NCBI GenBank assembly: GCA_900546455.1
Contig: URCS01000047.1
Location: 1-14,523, forward strand
DNA: 14,523 nucleotides
From: an uncultured Collinsella sp.
GTDB lineage: Bacteria > Actinomycetota > Coriobacteriia > Coriobacteriales > Coriobacteriaceae
Reading direction: 5' to 3'
The notes under the pieces: model-generated
Told to the model about the DNA's origin: nothing
Seen by the model: only the letters and a program-made list of their open reading frames with translations
The model's database searches: none
In this document: positions 6,677 to 14,272 of the stretch, one piece after another
Layout of the letters: each line of letters opens with the position of its first letter
How positions within the stretch are numbered: the stretch's first letter is position 1
Made by a program: the position numbers and the translations under genes

Positions 6677-8908
6677 GTGGCACACAACAAACTGGAGGCA
6701 AGCCCCCAAGACCAGCGTGGTCAAGGCGGGCACGGAGCCATCCCCCTCTCCGCTGGCATGCTGCTCGTAACGCTCGGCGTCGTCTATGGCGACATCGGCA
6801 CGAGCCCCATGTACACCATGAAATCAATCGTCGCCAACAACGGCGGCATCGGTACCGTCAGCGAAGACATGATCTTGGGAGCGCTTTCGCTTGTCATCTG
6901 GACCATGACGCTCGTGACCACGGTCAAGTACGTGGTTATCGCCATGAAGGCCGATAACCACAACGAGGGCGGCATCTTCGCCCTGTTTAGCTTGGTGCGC
7001 AAAGTGGCGCCGTGGCTGATCCTTCCCGCCATGATCGGCGGCGCGGCGCTGCTCGCCGACGGCATCCTCACCCCCGCCGTCACGGTTACCACGGCCATCG
7101 AGGGCTTGCGCACTATCGAGTGGGGCCACGCGCTTTTGGGTGACGGCCAGACCAACGTAATCATCATCACCATCATCATTATCTGCGGCCTGTTTGCCAT
7201 GCAGCGCGCCGGTACCTCGTCGATCGGCAAGCTGTTCGGCCCGCTCATGACGCTGTGGTTCCTGTTCCTGGCAGGCGCCGGCCTGTTCAACATGCTCGGC
7301 AACCTGTCCATCTTGCGTGCGCTCAACCCCATCCGCGGCATCATGTTCCTGTTCTCGCCCATCAACCACTCGGGCATTATGGTGCTCGGCTTTGTCTTTC
7401 TGTCGACGACCGGCGCCGAGGCCCTCTACTCGGACATGGGCCACGTTGGCAAGGCAAACATCTATGCATCCTGGCCGTTTGTTAAGGCGGCCCTTATCCT
7501 CAACTACCTGGGTCAGGGCGCTTGGCTGCTCGCCAACAATTCCAATCCCCAGATGCTCGCGATGGATATCGTCAACCCGTTCTATATGATGCTTCCCGAG
7601 CCCCTGCGCCCCTTTGCCATCGTGCTTTCGGCCGTGGCGGCCATCATTGCCTCGCAGGCGCTCATCACCGGCTCGTTCTCGCTGGTATCCGAGGCAACGC
7701 GTCTCAACCTTATGCCGCATCTGCGCATCCACTACCCCAGCGACACCAAGGGGCAGCTCTATATTCCGCTCGTCAACAACATCATGTGGGTCGGCTGCAT
7801 CTTCATCGTGCTGCTGTTCCAAAACTCCGAGCGCATGGAGAGCGCCTACGGCCTCGCCATTACCGTGACCATGCTCATGACCACGACGCTTTTGACGAGC
7901 TACATCGCCGGCATCCTCAAGCACAGGCTGGGTGCCTGCGTCTTCGCCCTGCTCTTTGGTGCCATTGAGCTGTGCTTCTTCGCCTCGTGCCTCACCATGT
8001 TCTTTGACGGCGGCTACGTCATGATCTTCCTGGCCGCGCTGCTGTTTGGCCTTATGTATGTGTGGCGCCGCGGCACCGCCATCGAGCGCACGCAGACGAT
8101 CCTGCTGCCCGTCTCCAAGTACATCGATCAGCTCAACCGCCTGCGCAACGACGAGACCTACCCCGTGCTCGCCGACAATCTGGTGTTCCTCACCAACAGC
8201 CCCGATCCGCTCACACTCGACCGCGACGTGCTCTATTCCATCCTGGACAAGCACCCCAAGCGCGCCAAGGCATATTGGTTCATCAACGTGCACGTTACCG
8301 ACGAACCCTATACGCACGAGTATTCCGTCGAGACCTTTGGCACGGACTTTTTGTTCCGCGTGCGCCTGGACCTGGGCTTTAAGGTCAACCAGCGCGTCAA
8401 CGCCTACCTGCGCCAGATCGTCGGCGACTTGATGGCATCGGGCGAGCTGCCGCCGCAACATCACACCTACTCCATCTACGAGACGCGCGGCAACGTAGGT
8501 GACTTCCGCTTTTGCATGCTGCGCAAGATGCTTGCCCCCGAAACGGACATCAACCGCAATGACCACCGCGTGATGGCCATCAAGTACGCCGTCCGCCGCG
8601 CCTGCGGAAGCCCGGCACGCTGGTACGGTCTCGAGAACTCGGCCATCATCATTGAGTACGTACCGCTGTTTGCCCGCATGCGCCCGGCCGTTAAGCTCGT
8701 GCGCACCCAGGTGCCGCTCGAGGTTCAGATCGAAGAGGCCGAGGAAATGGAAGTCGACATCTTCTCGGACGACTTGGTCAACGGCAACGAAGCCGGTAAG
8801 GACATGAACGTCGATCCCACCGAGTTGCTCGAGAGTGTCGCCGATACGCCCGAACAGCAACAGCTCGACGGCCTCGAGAACGAACAACTCAACGACGCCA
8901 ACTTCTAG
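6677..8908 (+). CDS. kup: Kup-type potassium uptake protein, 743 aa
   Basis: Low-affinity K+ uptake system of the KUP/HAK/KT family, a proton-potassium symporter in the cytoplasmic membrane. The family signature GVVYGDIGTSP is at residues 34-44, followed by about 12 membrane segments to roughly residue 455 (including GGIFALFSLV, LLADGILTPAVTV, FLSTTGAEALYSDMGH and SQALITGSFSLVSEA). The remainder is a cytoplasmic domain. At 743 residues it is longer than E. coli Kup (622 aa), mainly through the C-terminal domain and a highly acidic tail. The GTG start at 6677 is preferred over ATG 6659 because GGGAG lies five bases before it. Two palindromes precede it (6553-6576 and 6634-6654), and a hairpin terminator follows. 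I could not make out a c-di-AMP riboswitch. Confidence 0.95.
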   Translation: MAHNKLEASPQDQRGQGGHGAIPLSAGMLLVTLGVVYGDIGTSPMYTMKSIVANNGGIGTVSEDMILGALSLVIWTMTLVTTVKYVVIAMKADNHNEGGIFALFSLVRKVAPWLILPAMIGGAALLADGILTPAVTVTTAIEGLRTIEWGHALLGDGQTNVIIITIIIICGLFAMQRAGTSSIGKLFGPLMTLWFLFLAGAGLFNMLGNLSILRALNPIRGIMFLFSPINHSGIMVLGFVFLSTTGAEALYSDMGHVGKANIYASWPFVKAALILNYLGQGAWLLANNSNPQMLAMDIVNPFYMMLPEPLRPFAIVLSAVAAIIASQALITGSFSLVSEATRLNLMPHLRIHYPSDTKGQLYIPLVNNIMWVGCIFIVLLFQNSERMESAYGLAITVTMLMTTTLLTSYIAGILKHRLGACVFALLFGAIELCFFASCLTMFFDGGYVMIFLAALLFGLMYVWRRGTAIERTQTILLPVSKYIDQLNRLRNDETYPVLADNLVFLTNSPDPLTLDRDVLYSILDKHPKRAKAYWFINVHVTDEPYTHEYSVETFGTDFLFRVRLDLGFKVNQRVNAYLRQIVGDLMASGELPPQHHTYSIYETRGNVGDFRFCMLRKMLAPETDINRNDHRVMAIKYAVRRACGSPARWYGLENSAIIIEYVPLFARMRPAVKLVRTQVPLEVQIEEAEEMEVDIFSDDLVNGNEAGKDMNVDPTELLESVADTPEQQQLDGLENEQLNDANF

Positions 8909-8929
8909 CGACGCCGCGAATCGACGACA

Positions 8930-8966
8930 GCGGCCCTGCACCTCACGAGAGATGCAGGGCCGCTTT
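8930..8966 (+). terminator. Intrinsic terminator after kup
   Basis: GCGGCCCTGCA (8930-8940) and TGCAGGGCCGC (8953-8963) form a perfect 11-pair stem with a 12-base loop, followed by TTTGTAT. It lies in the 79-base convergent gap before the bile salt hydrolase stop codon; on the minus strand there is no T-run. Confidence 0.8.
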
Positions 8967-8987
8967 GTATCGCGACGGACTTCTCAC

Positions 8988-9953
8988 CTACGAACGACGC
9001 GGCTCGGGAACCACGAGCCTATCGGGGCTCGCGCCCTCGGCATCCATCAGGCTCACGTAGCGAATCGACGGATCCCCATACATCGCGTAGTAATAATTGC
9101 CCGTGCGCGCGCTAAAGCATCCGGTATAGATAGTCTTCTCGAACTTGCCATCGCCCATCCTGGACGCCCCCTCAATCATCACCACGCCCTCGAGTGAACG
9201 GAACATGCGGACGACGTTTTCGGTCTCGCTCTCCTTTTGCGGGTAATTGGCATTGAGGTACGCCGCCTTTACAAAACGGCTCGGCGAATAGCAATCACCC
9301 GGAATACCGCGCATGCCGGCACCCGCGCCATAGGGCTTGAGCTCGGCGCCACGCCATGTCGCCGTCTGCGGAAAATCGCTTGTGGCTGTGATATAGGTGC
9401 GCAGGTTTTCCATGTGCCACGGGAAGGTCGGCTGGTTGGCAAGGGTGTCGACCGGATCGTCGTATACATGCAGGCCGTCAGCCATCATTTCGACCACGAT
9501 GCTACGCTGGCTGTCGCCGATAATCCAATGGAGCAGTGACACGCCCAGCCCCTCTCCGGCAGATTTGGCGACAATCACCGTGTCGCGCAGCGCGGCCTCG
9601 ACCTCATCGACCGTCGAGAAAGTCGCCGCCACCCACAGGGGAAACTCATAGGCCGCGATATTGGTCTTTCCATCAACCGGGCCCTCGGCATACTCGGCAT
9701 AGCCGGGAAAGTTGAGCCCCGCCACAGCCAGACCCGCATCGTTACCACAGTCGAAAAACATGGGATAGTTCTTGTAATCGATGCACATGCCGATTACCGC
9801 GTGTGCCGCCGACGCATCGTCGATAAACGAATACGGAATATGAAACCCGCGCGGCATCACGCGAACCTGTTGACCGTAGTCAAAGCTCCAGTCGAGGTTG
9901 CGGCCTAGATACATGTGGCCAGAATTATCGGTAAATCGAATGCTCGTGCACAT
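8988..9953 (-). CDS. bsh: Choloylglycine (bile salt) hydrolase, 321 aa
   Basis: Hydrolyses the amide bond of glycine- and taurine-conjugated bile salts, releasing free bile acid. It is an Ntn-hydrolase that uses Cys2 as nucleophile after Met1 removal. Starting at ATG 9953-9951 (AGGAGG four bases upstream) gives MCTSIRF, and the catalytic set falls at family positions: Cys2, Arg18 and Asp21 (GRNLDW), Asn81 (LNFPG), Asn173 (NQPTFPW) and Arg226 (SPSRF). Asn at 81 rather than Tyr favours bile salts over penicillin V. There is no signal peptide, so it is cytosolic, as usual. The frame extends 21 codons upstream, but that would bury the nucleophile. No bile acid transporter is adjacent. Taurine versus glycine preference cannot be told. 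Confidence 0.95.
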   Translation of the reverse strand: MCTSIRFTDNSGHMYLGRNLDWSFDYGQQVRVMPRGFHIPYSFIDDASAAHAVIGMCIDYKNYPMFFDCGNDAGLAVAGLNFPGYAEYAEGPVDGKTNIAAYEFPLWVAATFSTVDEVEAALRDTVIVAKSAGEGLGVSLLHWIIGDSQRSIVVEMMADGLHVYDDPVDTLANQPTFPWHMENLRTYITATSDFPQTATWRGAELKPYGAGAGMRGIPGDCYSPSRFVKAAYLNANYPQKESETENVVRMFRSLEGVVMIEGASRMGDGKFEKTIYTGCFSARTGNYYYAMYGDPSIRYVSLMDAEGASPDRLVVPEPRRS

Positions 9954-10020
9954 AGCGCCTCCTAGCTTTACGTTCTTGCTAAGGTTATTGTCACCAAACA
10001 AAAAGGCGCTAAACACAAAA

Positions 10021-10052
10021 GCCCGGACATGACAACAATGTCACGCCCGGAC
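10021..10052 (-). promoter_or_regulatory. Repeat and hairpin in the bile salt hydrolase leader
   Basis: GCCCGGAC occurs directly repeated at 10021-10028 and 10045-10052, framing arms TGACA (10030-10034) and TGTCA (10039-10043). On the minus strand the CCGG cores could pair outside the TGACA stem, giving a hairpin followed by GCTTTTGTGTTT. This could be the terminator of the deformylase-like gene upstream, or a regulator site 68 bases before the hydrolase start. Confidence 0.35.
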
Positions 10053-10095
10053 TATTCAATCAGGATAAACTCAACCAAGTTAACCCCGCAGGTCG

Positions 10096-10202
10096 TCTAA
10101 GGGGTCAAAGTGCCGCAGATTGCCACGAAAGAGGAGCGAAGCGTACTTAAGGTACGCGAGCGACGATTGAGCGGCAAGGTGCGGTGCTTTGGTCCCCTTA
10201 GA
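10096..10202. repeat. Long imperfect inverted repeat, candidate structured RNA or REP-like element
   Basis: TCTAAGGGG (10096-10104) pairs perfectly with CCCCTTAGA (10194-10202). Further in, CAAAG (10106-10110) pairs with CTTTG (10187-10191), CCGCA with TGCGG, and TTGCC with GGCAA, and the centre is a GCGTAC / GTACGC hairpin (10141-10157) with loop TTAAG. The arms are interrupted by only single mismatches over about 30 bases. The stop codon of the deformylase-like gene (10200-10198) lies inside the right arm. No coding frame here is credible. It may be a repeated palindromic element, a terminator or a small RNA. Confidence 0.65.
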
Positions 10203-10617
10203 CCAACTTTCCAAGACAGTGGTCGATCATATGCTGGATCATTTGTGCCTCAAAGCCCGCGTAGTCGCGGCGGCACTCCTTCATCTTGCCGTCGACGATC
10301 TGGTCAAAGGCAACCTTGCACTTGATATAGCGCGTGGACTTGGTGACCTCCTCGTGCGTCAGGCAGCTCTCCTCCATCTTACTGGCGCCCAGGCCAAACA
10401 CCAGACGGGGGTTGTAGAGCACGTGGGGCTCGCCGGCATCGTCCAGATAGACGCAGACCTTCTTGGTGACGCCGATCTGGTTGGCAGCCAAGCAGCCGGC
10501 ATCATCGAGCGACTTGATGGTATCAATCAGATCCTGAGCGACCGACTCGTCCTCGACAGTCGCAACCTCGCAACACTGGGACAGGATAGCCTCGTCGTGG
10601 CAAAGCTCTTTAATCAT
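10198..10617 (-). CDS. Degenerate peptide deformylase-like protein (catalytic Glu replaced by Met)
   Basis: A 139-residue deformylase homologue, paralogous to the gene at 2329-2739. Motif I is intact at the Gln (CLAANQIG, Gln47). Motif II is altered from EGCLS to ESCLT, keeping metal-ligand Cys85. Motif III reads HMIDH: both metal-ligand His (129, 133) remain, but the catalytic Glu is Met130. Metal binding is therefore plausible and ordinary deformylation unlikely. ATG 10617-10615 is preferred over ATG 10629 because GGAGG lies five bases before it and the MIK opening matches the paralogue. The codons are intact with no frameshift, so this looks like a maintained protein and not a decaying gene. 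It diverges from the purine permease; the long inverted repeat abuts its stop. A non-catalytic formyl-peptide or ribosome-binding role would be speculation. Confidence 0.82.
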   Translation of the reverse strand: MIKELCHDEAILSQCCEVATVEDESVAQDLIDTIKSLDDAGCLAANQIGVTKKVCVYLDDAGEPHVLYNPRLVFGLGASKMEESCLTHEEVTKSTRYIKCKVAFDQIVDGKMKECRRDYAGFEAQMIQHMIDHCLGKLV

Positions 10618-10772
10618 ACGTTCCTCCATAGGGGTCGTTGTAACCGCTTAAGTATACGGTACCCACACATTCTCATGCGAAAAATACCGTCCGTCTGCTA
10701 CAAAGCGCCGAACATCAACATGCGAGGAACGACAGCGTCGTAAAGGGGCTATAGTGGGTGAGTTCGTGTCAA

Positions 10773-10793
10773 TCGGCCTAAACTCGGGGCCGA
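10773..10793 (+). promoter_or_regulatory. Leader hairpin of the purine permease
   Basis: TCGGCC (10773-10778) and GGCCGA (10788-10793) form a six-pair stem six bases before AAAGGG (10800-10805), the ribosome site. A TATAGT at 10751-10756 could be the -10 box. I looked for a purine riboswitch core in this leader and did not find one. Confidence 0.35.
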
Positions 10794-10810
10794 ACAAGGA
10801 AAGGGTATGC

Positions 10811-12121
10811 ATGGACGAACTATTTCACGTCAGTGAGCGCAAGTCCACAATCGGGACCGAACTTCGCGCTGGACTGACAACATTCCTGGCGATGGCCTAC
10901 ATCATCGCCGTCAACCCCGCTGTGCTCTCGGGCGCTGGCATCGATGCGGGAGCGCTCGCCTGCGCCACCTGCCTGGGCGCCGGCATCATGACCATCTGCA
11001 TGGGCATCTTCGCCAACCGCCCGCTCGCCTGCGCGTCGGGCTTAGGCGTCAACGCGATGATCGCCGGAATCACCACCACCGTCTGCGGCGGTGACTGGCA
11101 CGTGGCCATGAGCGTCATCTTCCTCGAAGGTATCGTCATCTTGCTGCTCGTGCTTTGTGGCCTGCGCGAGGCCATCATGGACGCCATCCCCGTGGTTCTG
11201 CGCCACGCTATCTCGGTGGGCCTGGGCCTGTTCATCGCCATGATTGGCCTGTGCGATGCCGGCATTATCACCGCTGGCGCCGGTACACTCGTCGGTCTGG
11301 GCGACATCACCTCCCCCACCTTCATCGTCGGCATCATCTCCATCCTGGTGACGGTCGCCCTCGCCTGCCGCAACGTCCCCGGCTCGCTGCTCATCGGCAT
11401 CGTCGTCGCCGTCATCGCCGGTATCCCCCTAGGTGTGACCCAGGCTCCGACCGGTATCATCGCCCCGCTCGACTTCTCGAGCATCGGTGGCCCCATCGCC
11501 GACGCCGGCGGCGTGCCCGCCATCGTCAAGGTCCTTACCGACCCCACGCTCCTCGTCATCTCGTTCTCGCTGCTCATGAGTGACTTCTTCGACACCATGG
11601 GCACCGCGATGGCCGTGGCCAAGCAGGGCGAGTTCCTCACCGACGACGGCAACGTCGAGAATATCAAGGAGATCCTGATCGTCGACTCCGCCGCCGCCGC
11701 TGTGGGCGGTTTCATGGGCGTCTCCTCCATCACCACCTTCGTCGAGTCCACCTCTGGCGCTGCCGACGGTGGCCGCACGGGCCTCACCTCCGTCACCACC
11801 GGCGTGCTGTTCATTCTCGCCGCGTTCTTCTCCCCCATCGTCACCATCGTTTCCAGCGCCGCCACCTGCGGTGCTCTGGTCTACGTCGGTTACCTCATGA
11901 TGAGCGAGGCCTCCGAGATCGACTGGTCCGACGTGTCGCAGGGTTTCCCGGCGTTCATGATTGTCGCCGGCGTGCCCTTCACCTACTCCATCTCTGCCGG
12001 CATCGGTCTGGGCTTTATCGCCTACGTGATCGTCGCGCTCTTTAAGGGCGAGGCCTCCAAGATCAAGCCGCTCATGTGGATCGCAGCCCTTGCCTTCCTC
12101 GTCTACTTCTTCGTAGCGTAA
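10811..12121 (+). CDS. NCS2-family purine permease (AzgA/PbuG type), 436 aa
   Basis: Proton-coupled uptake of purine bases (adenine, guanine or hypoxanthine by family) across the cytoplasmic membrane. The opening GTELRAGLTTFLAMAYIIAVNP is typical of the AzgA branch. Other markers are GLGVNA (residues 77-82), DFFDTMGT (258-265), and ESTSG followed by GGRTGLTSV (312-328), which line the substrate site in NCS2 proteins. About 13-14 hydrophobic segments and the length fit. ATG 10811 was chosen because AAAGGG lies five bases upstream and the protein then begins at the usual family position; the frame stays open to 10754 without a better site. A strong terminator follows. Its last 14 codons recur at 14121-14165 as the edge of a tandem duplication. 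Confidence 0.93.
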   Translation: MDELFHVSERKSTIGTELRAGLTTFLAMAYIIAVNPAVLSGAGIDAGALACATCLGAGIMTICMGIFANRPLACASGLGVNAMIAGITTTVCGGDWHVAMSVIFLEGIVILLLVLCGLREAIMDAIPVVLRHAISVGLGLFIAMIGLCDAGIITAGAGTLVGLGDITSPTFIVGIISILVTVALACRNVPGSLLIGIVVAVIAGIPLGVTQAPTGIIAPLDFSSIGGPIADAGGVPAIVKVLTDPTLLVISFSLLMSDFFDTMGTAMAVAKQGEFLTDDGNVENIKEILIVDSAAAAVGGFMGVSSITTFVESTSGAADGGRTGLTSVTTGVLFILAAFFSPIVTIVSSAATCGALVYVGYLMMSEASEIDWSDVSQGFPAFMIVAGVPFTYSISAGIGLGFIAYVIVALFKGEASKIKPLMWIAALAFLVYFFVA

Positions 12122-12147
12122 CGGCAAAGCTGCCAAAGCAGAACACC

Positions 12148-12188
12148 AAAGCGCGGAGTCGCATCGAGCGGCTCCGCGCTTTTCTTTT
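12148..12188 (+). terminator. Intrinsic terminator of the purine permease
   Basis: AAAGCGCGGAG (12148-12158) and CTCCGCGCTTT (12172-12182) form an 11-pair stem, and the T-tract TTTTCTTTT ends at 12188. Confidence 0.88.
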
Positions 12189-12231
12189 AAGCCCAGGCAA
12201 CGCACGGATGCGCGATGTATTGCTTCCCAAG

Positions 12232-12328
12232 TTTTGGACATTTTGCCCTCCAAACGGCACTACCGCCGGCTACATCCTGCAGATATGCTGGGCGTAATCG
12301 CATAGGCCCTATGAGGATGGGAGTAACC
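12232..12328 (+). promoter_or_regulatory. Conserved leader of the surface-protein gene, copy 1
   Basis: This 97-base block recurs without a length change at 14273-14369, upstream of the second surface gene, and is better conserved than the spacer before it. It contains TTTGG and CCAAA arms around the shared ATTTTGCCCT, and a CGGC/GCCG stem around ACTACC. It ends in GGGAG (12319-12323), five bases before the ATG. A TATGCT (12284-12289) may be a -10 box, but no -35 partner is clear. Confidence 0.5.
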
Positions 12329-14098
12329 ATGGCCGCCTTGTTCACGACCCCCAAGCGCAATGACAAAACCTCTGGAGCCCATTTTGTCGAGCCCGACGTG
12401 CGCCGTCGCACGCTGTTCGCACACGGCAGCTGGCGCCGCGTGACACGCCGCATCGTTGTAGGCGCCGTATGCGCGCTCACGGTAAGTTCGCTGCTCATGC
12501 CGAGCGTCTCGCTCGCGGCCGAGTGGGTGGACGTCGGCGGCACCCAATACAACGCCGGCACCGCGGCGGGCGACGCCGCCGGCACCTGGAGCTGGGACGG
12601 CGCCGACGACATGAAGCTCAACGGCTATAACGGCGGCGCGATCGAGGCAGCGGGCAAGCTCAACGTGAGCTACGAGGGCAACAACACCGTCACTAACGAC
12701 AACGGCCGCGGCATCAAGGTTAAGGATGGCGCGAACGAGAACGCCGAGCTTAATATTCAGGGCGACGCGTCCAGCACGCTCAACGTGACATCTTCTCGTG
12801 ACGCCATCACTTCCGTCGGCAACATCAACATCGATGGCGCTGGCACTGTCAACGCCACGAGCACCGAGCACGATGCCATCGATGCCGGGGGCGATGTCAC
12901 CATCAAGGGCTCGGGAAACGTTAACGCCACGGGCGATTCGGATGGCATCAGGGCCGACGGCAACATCACGATCGACAACAGCGGAACCGTCACCGCCAAG
13001 GCCACCGAGGATCAGGGTATCGATGCTAACGAGAACCTCATCATAAAGGGCGGCGGCAAGGTAGAGGCAAGCTCTATCAAAGACAATGCGATTTGGGCCG
13101 ACGGCAACATCGAGATCTCGGGTGGCAGCCAGGTCAAGGCAAGCTCCGAGGAAGACGCCGCCATCGACGGTAAAAACAGCCTCACGGTCACGAACGCTTC
13201 CCTCAACGCAAGTGGCGTTGGGTATGGCATCTATGTCTACAAGGGCATCACGCTCGATGGCGCGACCGTGACGGTCCGCGCAAGCTCAGATGGCGGGGAA
13301 GCCAGCGCACTCTTCACCGATGAGGACGACATCGTCATCAAGAACGGCTCGACTGTGGATGCGCTCGCAGAAGGCAGGTTCTCGGTTGCAATCTCCACCA
13401 GTAATTTCTACTCCGGCGAAGCGGGTGGCCATGTCTACATCAGCGACTCCGTTGTCAAGGCCATAGCCCGCTATGCCGAGACCGGCGGCGACGGCCCCGA
13501 CCACTACAGTGGAGACCAAAACGACGAAATCATCCCTGAGTCCGAGGGCCTGAACATCGGCATCTTCGCGCAGACCAGCGAGGGCATCACGCCCGCGACC
13601 ATCTCGATCGTCCGCAGCAGGGTCACGGCCGAGGGAGACACGGCGGCAATCTTCGCCCTTGCCATGAGCGCGGACGGCAAGGCGATCGGCACCATCGAAA
13701 TCGAAGGAGCCACCATCCAGACGCCTGAAGGCGGCAAGGTCATTGACTATCGCAACAAGGAAGAACTCAGCGACGGCATCGTCTACGAGGCGGGTCAAAC
13801 CATCGGCACGGACGACGCCGTGATCGACTCCCCCTACAACGAAGCAGTCGCCAAGCACACGCTCATCGCGCCTCCCGAGGAGACCAAACCCGAGGAAAAG
13901 CCCGGCGAGACCAAGCCGGGTTCCAAGTCCGAGGGCGCGAAGACGATCAAGGCCGTTGCAGTTGCAGCCACGGGAGCCAAGACCGCCGGCAAACTCGCGG
14001 CAACCGGCGACGCCTCGAGCGCAGCCATCATAGCGACCGCCCTTGTAGGAACGGCCGCTATCGTCACAGGTGCCCTGGCGAGTCGCAAACGCTCGTAA
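12329..14098 (+). CDS. Cell-surface beta-helix (carbohydrate-binding domain-like) protein with LAXTG anchor, 589 aa
   Basis: Exported, probably wall-anchored protein. A long basic leader (residues 1-41) precedes a hydrophobic segment (42-62) and a signal-peptidase-like site near Ala63/Ala64. Residues about 111-345 contain at least nine imperfect repeats of 22-27 residues, each a beta-like strand (INIDG, VTIKG, ITIDN, LIIKG, IEISG, ITLDG) followed by N/T/A-rich turns and a DAIDA / DGIRA-type step. This predicts a right-handed beta-helix like the Cthe_2159 carbohydrate-binding family; the ligand is unknown. A Pro/Glu/Lys spacer (515-535) leads to LAATG (556-560), a 20-residue hydrophobic segment and a RKRS tail. 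LAXTG is the class E sortase motif of actinobacteria. ATG 12329 is used because GGGAG lies five bases upstream; in-frame ATGs at 12311 and 12317 are weaker. A paralogue begins at 14370. Confidence 0.82.
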   Translation: MAALFTTPKRNDKTSGAHFVEPDVRRRTLFAHGSWRRVTRRIVVGAVCALTVSSLLMPSVSLAAEWVDVGGTQYNAGTAAGDAAGTWSWDGADDMKLNGYNGGAIEAAGKLNVSYEGNNTVTNDNGRGIKVKDGANENAELNIQGDASSTLNVTSSRDAITSVGNINIDGAGTVNATSTEHDAIDAGGDVTIKGSGNVNATGDSDGIRADGNITIDNSGTVTAKATEDQGIDANENLIIKGGGKVEASSIKDNAIWADGNIEISGGSQVKASSEEDAAIDGKNSLTVTNASLNASGVGYGIYVYKGITLDGATVTVRASSDGGEASALFTDEDDIVIKNGSTVDALAEGRFSVAISTSNFYSGEAGGHVYISDSVVKAIARYAETGGDGPDHYSGDQNDEIIPESEGLNIGIFAQTSEGITPATISIVRSRVTAEGDTAAIFALAMSADGKAIGTIEIEGATIQTPEGGKVIDYRNKEELSDGIVYEAGQTIGTDDAVIDSPYNEAVAKHTLIAPPEETKPEEKPGETKPGSKSEGAKTIKAVAVAATGAKTAGKLAATGDASSAAIIATALVGTAAIVTGALASRKRS

Positions 14099-14119
14099 AC
14101 ACTTTTTCGCACGGGACGG

Positions 14120-14165
14120 GTGGATCGCGGCCCTTGCCTTCCTCGTCTACTTCTTCGTAGCGTAA
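14120..14165 (+). pseudogene. Stranded 3' end of the purine permease gene
   Basis: The last 14 codons plus stop of the permease gene are repeated here, out of context behind the surface gene, with one base difference in 46 (A12085 against G14129, silent). The peptide is identical (WIAALAFLVYFFVA). No start codon or ribosome site makes it a gene. It marks the left edge of the second duplication unit. Confidence 0.9.
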
Positions 14166-14191
14166 GGGCAAGGCTGCAAAAGCTGAACAAT

Positions 14192-14230
14192 AAAGCGCGG
14201 AGTCGCCATGCGGCCCCGCGCTTTTCTTTT
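14192..14230 (+). terminator. Duplicated permease-type terminator, now behind the surface gene
   Basis: AAAGCGCGG (14192-14200) and CCGCGCTTT (14216-14224) form a nine-pair stem with T-tract TTTTCTTTT (14222-14230). It is homologous to the terminator at 12148-12188 with changes in the loop, and probably now ends the first surface-protein transcript, 94 bases after its stop. Confidence 0.85.
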
Positions 14231-14272
14231 AGCGCCGGTCCCTGCGCCGGCGTGCGGCCTATTTCTCCCCCA

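Larger units (their letters stand above)
12076..14119 (+). repeat. First unit of a tandem duplication of about 2.04 kb
   Basis: Homology between units begins exactly at G12076 / G14120, inside the 3' end of the permease gene. The second unit repeats, in order: the permease tail, terminator, a diverged spacer, the conserved leader, and the start of the surface-protein gene. The offset is 2044 bases at the permease tail and 2041 at the leader and gene start. Only 21 bases (14099-14119) separate the first surface gene from the second unit. The second unit is cut by the end of genomic sequence at 14487. Confidence 0.85.

Noticed and set aside
6824..8941. A 705-codon open frame antisense to kup
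   Set aside because: Its composition is that of a GC-rich shadow frame (His, Gly, Glu and Asp runs, no recognisable domain), and it lies opposite a clear Kup gene with conserved motifs.
10110..10325. A 71-codon frame within the long inverted repeat
   Set aside because: It overlaps the deformylase-like gene and the palindrome, with no ribosome site or domain.
10618..10810. A purine riboswitch upstream of the NCS2 permease
   Set aside because: No three-way junction with the conserved loop sequences could be made out; only a single six-pair hairpin before the ribosome site.
12659..13364. A CRISPR array or DNA-level tandem repeat in the surface gene
   Set aside because: The periodicity is at the protein level only; DNA repeats are too diverged and there are no constant repeats with unique spacers.
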